Source: Niastella sp. (GTDB taxonomy: Bacteria > Bacteroidota > Bacteroidia > Chitinophagales > Chitinophagaceae). From it: a DNA stretch of 64,000 nt. The stretch spans positions 26,677-90,676 of the forward strand of contig JAGIBF010000019.1 in NCBI GenBank assembly GCA_017744515.1, read 5' to 3'. The notes beneath the pieces were generated by a model, which worked only from the letters and a program-made list of their open reading frames with translations, made no database searches and was not told the origin of the DNA. Within the stretch, counting starts at the first letter, position 1. Each line of letters begins with the position of its first letter. Both the position numbers and the translations under genes were made by a program. Below, one piece after another: positions 16,883-24,349 of the stretch.

Positions 16883-17293
16883 CTATTTTTCGCCGGCCAG
16901 TTCCATCACCACAGCCCATTCCTGGTCGGTGACGGGGCCTACCGATAACCTGCCAAGCCGGACCAGCGCCATATTGGCCAGTCGCTTGTCGCCCTTGATC
17001 CGGGCAAGCGTTACCGGTTTCTTTAATCGCTTATAAGGAGCAAGATCCACTACCACCCAGGCATCCTCTTCAGTAGTAGGGTCCTGGTAAAACTCTTTCG
17101 TTACTTTAGCTATGCCTACGATCTCCAACCCTTCGTTGCTATGATAATACAATACCTGATCGCCCTTCTTCATCTCTTTCATGAAATTGCGGGCAGCATA
17201 ATTGCGCACGCCATCCCAATACGTCTCCTTATCTTTTTCGAATTGCTCCCAGGAATATTTGAAAGGTTCAGACTTGACAAGCCAGTAAGCCAT
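16883..17293 (-). CDS. EVE domain-containing protein
   Basis: This is a 136-residue single-domain protein of the EVE family (YTH/PUA-like fold): AYWLVKSEPFKYSWEQF at the start, WDGVRNYAARNFM, and GDQVLYYHSNEGLEIVGIAKV. EVE domains bind modified bases and are related to the human protein THYN1. In bacteria they occur in restriction-like defence or with housekeeping genes; here nothing nearby suggests defence. A minus-strand TATTTTTG (17349-17356) may be its -7 promoter element, about 55 nt upstream. Confidence 0.93.
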   Translation of the reverse strand: MAYWLVKSEPFKYSWEQFEKDKETYWDGVRNYAARNFMKEMKKGDQVLYYHSNEGLEIVGIAKVTKEFYQDPTTEEDAWVVVDLAPYKRLKKPVTLARIKGDKRLANMALVRLGRLSVGPVTDQEWAVVMELAGEK

Positions 17294-17585
17294 GGTAGAA
17301 AATTAATGACGGGTTGTAATTAAAAAAGTAAAAATACATCCCTTGCTGCAAAAATAGAGCACCCCCGTACGGAATTCCATGAAAAATAGATTTCAGTATA
17401 ACCGCATTAAAAAATAGTAACCAGTAAATCCAACATCTACTCCACTTACGTATTTAAAGCAGTTGCCACTCACAACCGCAACCAAAAGAAAGAGAACAAA
17501 CCAATACCCTGCACACTTTACTGTAATAAGATTTTATCGATATGATCGATCATGTGGTGTTACCCAGGAGCTAAAAGGCTCACTC

Positions 17586-17618
17586 GAGGGCTGGCTTTTG
17601 CCGGCCCTCCCATTTTTT
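17586..17618 (+). terminator. Orphan intrinsic terminator
   Basis: GAGGGCTGGC-TTTT-GCCGGCCCTC (10 bp, one wobble) is followed by CCATTTTTT. No plus-strand gene lies upstream, so it may end a small RNA. Confidence 0.75.
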
Positions 17619-17632
17619 ATTAATGAAGATAC

Positions 17633-17675
17633 GAGGATGGGGCGCCCTCCAAAGGGCGGCTCATCCTCCTTATTT
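17633..17675 (+). repeat. GGRTGGG-CGCC-TCCAAA-GGCGGCTCAYCC hairpin, copy 1
   Basis: This is a long hairpin with arms GAGGATG..GCGCCCT and AGGGCG..CATCCTC and a CCA-type loop, tailed by CTTATTTAT. Sequence, loop and internal mismatches match the hairpin at 59556-59593. Confidence 0.65.
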
Positions 17676-18072
17676 ATCGGGCAATACTTCCCGTCTTTCC
17701 GTCATTAAACCGTTCACCCAAATCCGCCAATTCCGGCTTTTTCTTCAACATTATATTTATTTTCTAAACTTTTTTTCTTTCTGCAAAACCTTTTCAATAA
17801 CACACATCGTATATAATTGCAGATCAGCATTTGTTATAACATCTCTGACCATTGCTTGTGTATTGACCTACACAGTAGTCCTTAAAACTTAAAAGTCCAA
17901 GTACTCGATATTTCATCCCTCGTCGCGTTTAAATATTTCACTAATTCATCCTCGACAGGTTGAACAATGTGCCTCCTGGTAAACATTCACTCTTGTGTAC
18001 ACCCATGATCATTTGTTGCATCTATCGATGCCACACGTGACCACTATTGTATCATTCAGCTAAAACAATTGT

Positions 18073-18768
18073 ATGAAACAAAAACTCTTGAACGTTTTTG
18101 AGGATCAGCATGCCATCTCCGCAAAAGGATTGGCAAGAAGAAAATTCCTGACGCAAGCAGGCGGATTGGCATCTGTGGCCGTCCTCGCCAATGCCTGTAA
18201 AAAAGACAAAGACAACAACAACGATGGCATCGACCTTGGCAGCGGGGATATCGGCATCCTCAACTACGCCTATGCCCTTGAGCAACTGGAAGCGGCATTT
18301 TATACACAAGTCGTCATGTCGCAATTCAGCGGCATCACCGCTACCGAAACGGCCCTCCTCACCGACATCAGGGACCATGAGATCGCTCACCGCGAATTCT
18401 TCAAAAATGCACTGGGCGATAAAGCCATCCCGGGACTGGAAGTAAACTTCGCCGCTATCAACTTCAACAGTCGCGACAGTGTATTAGGTACAGCCAAAGC
18501 CTTTGAAGACCTCGGCGTTTCAGCTTACAACGGCGCCGGCAAGCTCATCACCGATCCCAATTACCTGGTACTGGCCGGTAAAATAGTATCAGTAGAAGCA
18601 AGACATGCTGCGCTGATCCGCGACCTCATTTCCAACGGAACATTTGCTGATAACACAGTCGTGGATGCCATGGGGCTCGACCTGGCCAAAGCGCCAAAAG
18701 ATGTGTTGACAACAGCATCTTCCTTCCTGAAATCGAAGATCAACGCAAACAACTTACCCACTTCCTAA
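18073..18768 (+). CDS. Ferritin-like domain lipoprotein with twin-arginine signal
   Basis: This is a 231-residue protein. ARRKFLTQAGGLASVAVLANAC is a twin-arginine-type signal ending in a lipobox (Cys42), so it is probably exported folded and lipidated. The mature four-helix region shows the di-iron pattern of ferritin-like proteins: EQLEAAFYT, DHEIAHREFF (E-x-x-H), FEDLGVSAY and EARHAALIRD (E-x-x-H). Ferritin_2-type proteins of this sort are usual in Bacteroidota but their substrate is unknown; iron or peroxide chemistry is an inference. Ten bases separate it from a paralogue with the same motifs, so the two probably form one complex or operon. Confidence 0.87.
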   Translation: MKQKLLNVFEDQHAISAKGLARRKFLTQAGGLASVAVLANACKKDKDNNNDGIDLGSGDIGILNYAYALEQLEAAFYTQVVMSQFSGITATETALLTDIRDHEIAHREFFKNALGDKAIPGLEVNFAAINFNSRDSVLGTAKAFEDLGVSAYNGAGKLITDPNYLVLAGKIVSVEARHAALIRDLISNGTFADNTVVDAMGLDLAKAPKDVLTTASSFLKSKINANNLPTS

Positions 18769-18778
18769 AATTGACACT

Positions 18779-19621
18779 ATGAATATTCACAATATCATTT
18801 CCGAAGTTGAAAAAGTCGATCCAGAAATATATGACAGGCTCAGTCCCCGTCGTAAGGTCATACAGCAGTTTGCAAAGCTGAGCGGTAAGCTGGCTTTGAG
18901 CGCAGTGCCCTTAGCCCTTGGCAGCCTTTTTTCCAAAGCCTATGGCCGCGGAACCACAGGCACCATCCTCGAGGTGCTGCAATATGCCCTGACATTGGAA
19001 TACCTCGAAGCGGAGTTTTACACGAAGGCGGTACAAAGCGGCATCGTTCCGGCAGGAGCCCCCACAGGCGCCTTCACCACCATCCGCGATCATGAAAATG
19101 CCCACGTAGCATTCTTAAAGACAGCCATCACAGCCAGCGGAGGCACCCCCATTGCCAAGCCTACTTTCGATTTCAGTGCAGGCAATGGCTCAAACAATGG
19201 ACCATTCAAAGATGTGTTTACCAACTACACGTTGTTGCTGGCAGTAGCACAAACCTTTGAAGATACCGGCGTACGTGCCTACAAAGGCCGGGCAGTGGAA
19301 CTGATGGCCAACAATGACGTACTCACCGCAGCCCTCCAGATACACTCAGTAGAAGCCCGCCATGCGGCCCACATCCGGTACATGCGCAGGAACCTGCTCA
19401 GCAACACGACCATCAAGCCCTGGATCACAGGCAAAGACACAGGCGGCATCGGTGCAGCCGTACAAGCCAGCTACAATGGCGAAGACCTCACTACACAAGC
19501 CACCATCAATATTGTAAACATCAACGGCAAAAGCATTTCAGCAGATGCAGCCAGCGAGGCCTTCGATGAGCCCCTGACCGACACAGCCGTGCTGGCCATC
19601 GTTGATCCGTTTATCGTTTAA
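18779..19621 (+). CDS. Ferritin-like domain protein, second member of a tandem pair
   Basis: This is a 280-residue paralogue of the preceding gene. SPRRKVIQQFAKLSGKLALSAVPLALG resembles a twin-arginine signal without a lipid cysteine. Di-iron motifs are EYLEAEFYT, DHENAHVAFL, FEDTGVRAY and EARHAAHIRY. After the four-helix core it carries an extra ~60-residue tail (DTGGIGAAVQASYNGEDLT onward) that the first protein lacks. The export signals suggest one lipid-anchored and one soluble periplasmic subunit. Its stop codon overlaps the left arm of a long inverted repeat. Confidence 0.85.
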   Translation: MNIHNIISEVEKVDPEIYDRLSPRRKVIQQFAKLSGKLALSAVPLALGSLFSKAYGRGTTGTILEVLQYALTLEYLEAEFYTKAVQSGIVPAGAPTGAFTTIRDHENAHVAFLKTAITASGGTPIAKPTFDFSAGNGSNNGPFKDVFTNYTLLLAVAQTFEDTGVRAYKGRAVELMANNDVLTAALQIHSVEARHAAHIRYMRRNLLSNTTIKPWITGKDTGGIGAAVQASYNGEDLTTQATINIVNINGKSISADAASEAFDEPLTDTAVLAIVDPFIV

Positions 19622-19668
19622 AACATTAGAGGTGACACCTTTTGAAAAAGTGTCACCTCTAATGTTTT
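19620..19668. terminator. Long near-perfect inverted repeat overlapping a stop codon
   Basis: Left arm AAAACATTAGAGGTGACACC pairs with right arm GTGTCACCTCTAATGTTTT around CTTTTGAAAAA: about 19 bp uninterrupted, more with the A/T tracts. It serves as a bidirectional terminator between convergent genes. Confidence 0.75.
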
Positions 19669-19708
19669 GTAAAAAATCTTAGTGATTGAGTGGAGTTCTG
19701 AATGAGAG

Positions 19709-19753
19709 CGGGGATCAGGCGATACCTTTACAAAAGGTGTTACCTGATCCCCG
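19709..19753. terminator. Second long hairpin before the convergent DinB gene
   Basis: CGGGGATCAGG and CCTGATCCCCG form the base, then a short mismatch, then ACCTTT / AAAGGT around ACA; followed by TTCTTTA. The A/T-rich loop layout resembles the hairpin 41 bases to its left. Confidence 0.7.
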
Positions 19754-19775
19754 TTCTTTATGATATATTCTGTAA

Positions 19776-20297
19776 TTACCACCCCTTCCGTTCGCGCAGC
19801 GAAGTGATGTGCGCTACGTGGTGCTTGCCATGCCAGGCATACATGCCCAGCAGGTGCCACAAGGTCATTTCCTTTTTATGTTCGGGATGGATTACAGTCC
19901 GCTGCCATTGCTCATTCGTAAGATCACGTATCGCCGAGTGCCAGCGCGTATGCAAAGCATACAACAAAGTAATAGACATATTCACCGGAACCACATTCAC
20001 ATCCTTCAGCTCAGCCCATTTTGCCTCATCATAAGGCTTGATGGTTGGCTTATCTTCAGTAAGACCCAGTTTGAAGCGGGTATAAGCATTCATATGACTA
20101 TCGGGCACATGATGCACCACTTGCCGCACGGTCCAGCCCCCATCACGATAAGGCGTTTCAAACTGGAACTCATCAAGGTTCTCGATAGCCTGCTCCAGCA
20201 ACCCGGGCAGGAACTGGATATCCTGCAGCCATTCCCGCTTTTGTCTGTCGGAAAAAGGCTGCGGCTCATATTTGCCAATGGGAAAACGTAGATCCAT
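19776..20297 (-). CDS. DinB/YfiT family metal-dependent transferase or hydrolase
   Basis: This is a 173-residue four-helix DinB-superfamily protein of the YfiT (BstA-like) type: opening RFPIGKYEPQPFSDRQKREW, GGWTVRQVVHHVPDSHMNAY and the closing TLWHLLGMYAWHGKHHVAHI. The three metal-binding histidines of the family fit VVHHVPDSH in the first half and WHGKHHVAH near the C-terminus. Related proteins transfer bacillithiol to toxic electrophiles; whether this organism makes a comparable thiol is not shown here. It sits alone, convergent with the ferritin-like pair. Confidence 0.9.
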   Translation of the reverse strand: MDLRFPIGKYEPQPFSDRQKREWLQDIQFLPGLLEQAIENLDEFQFETPYRDGGWTVRQVVHHVPDSHMNAYTRFKLGLTEDKPTIKPYDEAKWAELKDVNVVPVNMSITLLYALHTRWHSAIRDLTNEQWQRTVIHPEHKKEMTLWHLLGMYAWHGKHHVAHITSLRERKGW

Positions 20298-20399
20298 GCT
20301 AATTTGATAATTTGAAAATTAAAGAAAGTACGAATTAATTATACGCAAGGCCCGAGAAGAAAAAGCACTCAGAACTCTCGACTCCAGACTCTGAACTTA

Positions 20400-21161
20400 C
20401 TACTCCCCCCTCAACGCATGCCCCGTCAAATTGATAAACACATCTTCAAGGTTGGCCTTCTTTACTTCCTTAGGTCTTTCAAAACCAGTAGCCACGAGTT
20501 CATCGATCAGTTTATCAGGCGTATCCAGTGCAATGATCTTTCCGGAATCGATGATGGCGATCCGGTCGCACAACACTTCCGCCTCATCCATGTAATGCGT
20601 AGTGATGATCACGGTAGTACCCTGTGACCTGATCTTTTGTACGAGGTCCCACAAGTTGCGCCGCGCCTGTGGGTCGAGGCCCGTAGTAGGCTCGTCGAGG
20701 AAAATGATCTTGGGTTGATTGATCAGCGTGGTAGCAATGGAAAACCGTTGCTTCTGGCCACCACTCAGCTCCTTATACTTGTTCTTCGCTTTATCTTCAA
20801 GATTCACACTTTTCAATAATTCACGCGGATCAATGTTCCGGTTGTACAAGCCGGCAAACAGATCGATCAGCTCCAGCAGGTTCAGCCCGGGATAGAAACC
20901 GGAAGTCTGCAGCTGAACACCGATGATCTTCTTGATCTCATTGGGATCACTGTCGAGGTTGAAACCATCCACGATCACTTCACCGGCCGTCTTCTCGCGC
21001 AGCGTTTCGATGATCTCCAGTGTGGTCGACTTGCCAGCCCCATTAGGTCCCAGCAAGCCAAATATCTCCCCTTCCTGCACATCGAAACTGATACCCTTCA
21101 CCGCTTCAAAATGGCCATAATGCTTTACAAGACCCTTGACAGAAATGATCACCTTACTCAT
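20400..21161 (-). CDS. ABC transporter ATP-binding protein
   Basis: This is a 253-residue ABC ATPase: Walker A GPNGAGKS, Q-loop GVQLQTSGF, signature LSGGQKQR, Walker B KIIFLDEPT and the H-loop in IITTHYMD. The family resembles ATPases of ABC-2 type exporters (natural-resistance or lipid export). The C-terminal extension PKEVKKANLEDVFINLTGH is usual in that group. The start at 21161 gives the standard MSKVIISVKGLVKHYG; 21182 is also in frame. No permease adjoins it on either side, so its partner must be elsewhere. Confidence 0.92.
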   Translation of the reverse strand: MSKVIISVKGLVKHYGHFEAVKGISFDVQEGEIFGLLGPNGAGKSTTLEIIETLREKTAGEVIVDGFNLDSDPNEIKKIIGVQLQTSGFYPGLNLLELIDLFAGLYNRNIDPRELLKSVNLEDKAKNKYKELSGGQKQRFSIATTLINQPKIIFLDEPTTGLDPQARRNLWDLVQKIRSQGTTVIITTHYMDEAEVLCDRIAIIDSGKIIALDTPDKLIDELVATGFERPKEVKKANLEDVFINLTGHALRGE

Positions 21162-21330
21162 GAATAACGATTGAGGCTGCAATCTAATAAAGAATCCCCA
21201 CTCACGGCATCGCTAAAAATTCAGCCAACCCATGAATATATTACACATATACAGGCAGAATGAGCAATAAAGCTCCCTTCCCACCTGGGAAAGAGGCTCT
21301 TTATAATTAGCAATAGAATTCCTGATTATG

Positions 21331-22803
21331 TCAATCGCTGACAATAAGCTTGTGCAATAGCCTTTCCCCGCTGTCTTTCCCCAATACCTGGATAATATAC
21401 ATACCAGACCGCAGTCCATTCACCGACAGGCTATTATGAGAATAACTATTGAATTCCTGTACAACCTTTCCGTTAAGAGCAACGATCACAATGTTCCTTG
21501 GCTGCACATCATCAAATAGAATAGTGACCTTACCCTGAACAGCCGGATTGGGCGTAACCGTCATCCGGGATTCTCCCCCCAGCCCCTTTACCAACCGGTT
21601 GCCATATACAGTCTTCGTACCGTCTTTATCGATCTGCACCAGGCGGTAAGAAGACACTTGCTTGTTGATATTGTTTTCGCGGAACTCATAAGAAAGAGGA
21701 ACATCACTATTGCCATTAACGGCTTTTGAAGTAAGCGTAGCAACAGTTTGATAAGCATCACTCGCAATACTGCGTTGCAGCTCAAACCGGCTATTATTGC
21801 TCTCAGTCGTAGTAGACCATCTGACAATTATCAACTCAGCCTGACGAACGGCCGTGAAATTGGCCAACAACACCGGCAATCGCGCACTTTGATAACTTAC
21901 CGTTACAGTAGCATCATCACACAAATTATCCGCTGTAGTATTAAAATCATTATCCGCGCCATCATCGCAAAGGCGGTATACAAAAGTCAGATCAAAAACG
22001 GCAGTCGAATTCCTCGTTATCGTGCAGGTACCATCCGCATTTACTACCACAATCCCATTCACCGGCTGCGATATTATAGTCCATCGAAGGTGCGAATAAG
22101 TATCATTAGGATCATTATCAGTCCCCCCCAGGTCAACCACTTTATTGCCGGCACCAGGGTAATTGATATTGGAGCCATACAAAACAGCATCGAAGCTCAA
22201 CTCCCCTACGTCTGTGCGGACCAACACATCATTCAAAGCAGAAGGCGGGCAGGCATTACCCGAACAAACCTCATCCACACCACTGATCTTTACATTATCC
22301 AATACATACCTTACGCCACTTTGCGTACAACCTGCATGGAATGAAAGAAATACTTTAAAATCAGGCACCGATACATTCCCAGGAAAATTAAAGGAGAAAC
22401 AATTGGTACCAGTCACCAAAGAGTAATTATCAATGCGGGCATAGATATTGGCCGGGTCTTGCGCATCCTTGGGATCAGTGACGGAAGAATTCACAAACAA
22501 TACATCCATAAAAGTGGCACAAGGTAAAGCAACCTGATTGTTAAGATTGGAAGAATACACCAGGAAGTCGATGCAAACCTTAACAGAGTTGGAAGTTTTC
22601 ACTACAGTGGGCGTCCCGATTACTGCGGGGTTGTTGCCACCTACACCGGGTGTTACGACAGAAGCATTTCCATTTACATTATTAATACTGGCCCCTTGTG
22701 CCAAAACCCAACCGGTAGGTGCTGGCGAAAAACCTTCCTCAATTTGTGCATGGAGATACGTGGTCACGATAAGCAATAAGCTTGCAAGTAAAATACGTTT
22801 CAT
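21331..22803 (-). CDS. Secreted protein with T9SS type A sorting domain
   Basis: This is a 490-residue protein with a signal peptide (MKRILLASLLLIVTTYLHAQ). The first ~170 residues are a beta-sandwich lectin- or CUB-like region (VCIDFLVYSSNLNNQVALPC, VKISGVDEVCSGNACPPS). An Ig/cadherin-like repeat region with Asp-rich turns (GGTDNDPNDTY, DDGADNDFNTTADN) follows. The C-terminal ~170 residues include a strand-rich domain and the sorting domain (VTPNPAVQGKVTILFDD, then SGMYIIQVLGK and LLHKLIVSD). It is probably exported by the type IX system and anchored or released at the surface. Binding partner unknown. Confidence 0.85.
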   Translation of the reverse strand: MKRILLASLLLIVTTYLHAQIEEGFSPAPTGWVLAQGASINNVNGNASVVTPGVGGNNPAVIGTPTVVKTSNSVKVCIDFLVYSSNLNNQVALPCATFMDVLFVNSSVTDPKDAQDPANIYARIDNYSLVTGTNCFSFNFPGNVSVPDFKVFLSFHAGCTQSGVRYVLDNVKISGVDEVCSGNACPPSALNDVLVRTDVGELSFDAVLYGSNINYPGAGNKVVDLGGTDNDPNDTYSHLRWTIISQPVNGIVVVNADGTCTITRNSTAVFDLTFVYRLCDDGADNDFNTTADNLCDDATVTVSYQSARLPVLLANFTAVRQAELIIVRWSTTTESNNSRFELQRSIASDAYQTVATLTSKAVNGNSDVPLSYEFRENNINKQVSSYRLVQIDKDGTKTVYGNRLVKGLGGESRMTVTPNPAVQGKVTILFDDVQPRNIVIVALNGKVVQEFNSYSHNSLSVNGLRSGMYIIQVLGKDSGERLLHKLIVSD

Positions 22804-23205
22804 AAACAATCCTTTTTAGGGTTAAAAAATGAAGGAGCTGGTCCGGACAAAATGATGTATCCGGAATGGACATAGTAACCCGATTAGTAAGAAGCTGTTT
22901 TAACAGGAAAATGGATGCCCCGCTGCAAGGCATAAAGACCATTGCAAATAAGAAGAGAAGGGCTTATGTAGAAACTAAAAACACTTACATGGGATAGGTT
23001 CTGCTCATGCAAAAACAGGAAATAACAGTAAAATCAATAAAGGATTTTGAATGTGGTAGAAGTATTACAGGAGATGTGACCTTGCTTATACTAAAATACA
23101 AATTATTTAATGGCTCGCAACCCCCTCGCCCATTACTTGATCGTAAACAATTAGCATATACAATTAAAAGAAAAAAACAATAGTTTTATATAAAACTAAA
23201 CACAT
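22804..23205. promoter_or_regulatory. 402-base divergent intergenic region with an 18-bp perfect palindrome
   Basis: TAGTTTTATATAAAACTA at 23181-23198 is a perfect 18-bp palindrome ending 7 nt before the lipase start codon. Apart from AT-rich promoter-like sequence nothing else was recognised between the T9SS protein and the lipase. Confidence 0.55.
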
Positions 23206-24312
23206 ATGAACTTTGGGCGTAGGATAGGCTTCTTTTTCCTCTTCATAGTAGGGCTGGCAGAAGTAAAAGCACAACAAACCTTGCAGCCCGGTTTCAACCT
23301 GCCCGAATACCTTGAGGTGTTGCGTATCAGCGGTTACATCAACGACACCTCGATAACCTACGAAAAACCACCTGCACCATTACAATATAAACTTGAATAC
23401 CGCTCACCCGAAACCGGATTGATGAACCAATGGGACCTCTGGTTGCGCAATGACCAAAAACTGGCAGTGATCAACCTGCGCGGCACTACCCAGGATCTGG
23501 CAAGCTGGCTCGAAAACTTCTACTCAGCCATGGTGCCGGCTACCGGGCAATTACAGATCAATGACAGCACCACCTTCACCTACAAACTGGCCGAAAGTCC
23601 CGACGCTACCGTACACGTTGGCTGGCTGGTAGGAATAGCCCACATGGCGCCCTCCATTGCCGAATACATTAAGACCTATAGACAACGCGGGGTAAAAGAG
23701 TTCATCGTCTCCGGCTTTAGCCAGGGAGGTGCATTAACCTTTCTGCTCAGGTCATGGCTGCATTATCAAACGGCCACCGGGCAACTGCCTGCAGACATCG
23801 TTTATAAGACCTATTCAAGCGCAGCCCCCAAGCCGGGCAACATGCAATACGTATACGACTATGATTACATTACCCGCGTGGGCTGGAGCTACACCGTTGT
23901 CAATGCATTAGACTGGGTACCGGAAACACCATTCAGCCTCCAATCACTCAAAGACTTCAATGAGGCCAACCCATTCATCAACGTGAGCGGCGCCCTCAAA
24001 AAACAGCCATTACTGGCCCGCTGGTACCTCAACCATGCCTTCAATTCCATGGGACGCATTACCCGGCGCTCACAAAAAAGATTTCAAAAATACCTCGGCA
24101 ATACAGTATATAAACAGGTAAAGAAATTCCTGCCCCAGTTCAAAGCACCCACCTACGCTCCCGGCAGCAACTATATGCGGGCGGGTAGCCCCATCATCCT
24201 CATGCCCGATGAGCAATACAAGAAAGAACATATATTCAACGGTAAAAACATCTTCCTCCACCACATGCCCAGCAACTACTACGAACTGGCGGTAAGACTG
24301 TACAGTAAGTAA
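23206..24312 (+). CDS. Secreted lipase family (class 3-like) protein
   Basis: This is a 368-residue protein with a signal peptide (MNFGRRIGFFFLFIVGLAEVKAQ). It has an alpha/beta-hydrolase core of the fungal class 3 lipase type: KLAVINLRGTTQD as the strand before the oxyanion hole and IVSGFSQGGALTFLL with the nucleophile elbow G-F-S-Q-G (Ser near residue 172). The later segments YVYDYDYITRVGW and ALDWVPETPF could hold the Asp, and one of several C-terminal histidines the His. It probably hydrolyses lipid or ester substrates outside the cytoplasm. It lies 37 bases before the propeller sensor gene, so the two may be co-transcribed. An 18-bp palindrome touches its ribosome-binding region. Confidence 0.85.
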   Translation: MNFGRRIGFFFLFIVGLAEVKAQQTLQPGFNLPEYLEVLRISGYINDTSITYEKPPAPLQYKLEYRSPETGLMNQWDLWLRNDQKLAVINLRGTTQDLASWLENFYSAMVPATGQLQINDSTTFTYKLAESPDATVHVGWLVGIAHMAPSIAEYIKTYRQRGVKEFIVSGFSQGGALTFLLRSWLHYQTATGQLPADIVYKTYSSAAPKPGNMQYVYDYDYITRVGWSYTVVNALDWVPETPFSLQSLKDFNEANPFINVSGALKKQPLLARWYLNHAFNSMGRITRRSQKRFQKYLGNTVYKQVKKFLPQFKAPTYAPGSNYMRAGSPIILMPDEQYKKEHIFNGKNIFLHHMPSNYYELAVRLYSK

Positions 24313-24349
24313 ATGGGGAGTATATTTGCGGCCTCAGCCCACACCCAAC

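Larger units (their letters stand above)
17294..18072. other. 779-base gap with two orphan terminators; possible small RNA region
   Basis: No convincing protein gene is seen on either strand. Two plus-strand hairpins (17586-17609 and 17633-17668) stand in it although the nearest upstream plus-strand gene ends 1.8 kb away. GAGC-TAAAAG-GCTC (17568-17581) adds a further small hairpin just before them. The stretch 17670-18072 is AT-rich and presumably holds the promoter of the ferritin-like pair, but no consensus element could be placed. Confidence 0.5.

Noticed and set aside
16883..17293. EVE protein as part of a modification-dependent restriction system
   Set aside because: It is a stand-alone EVE domain with no nuclease or helicase partner nearby.
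17463..17708. Plus-strand frame crossing the orphan terminators
   Set aside because: It starts at TTG, reads through two stable hairpins and has no family resemblance.
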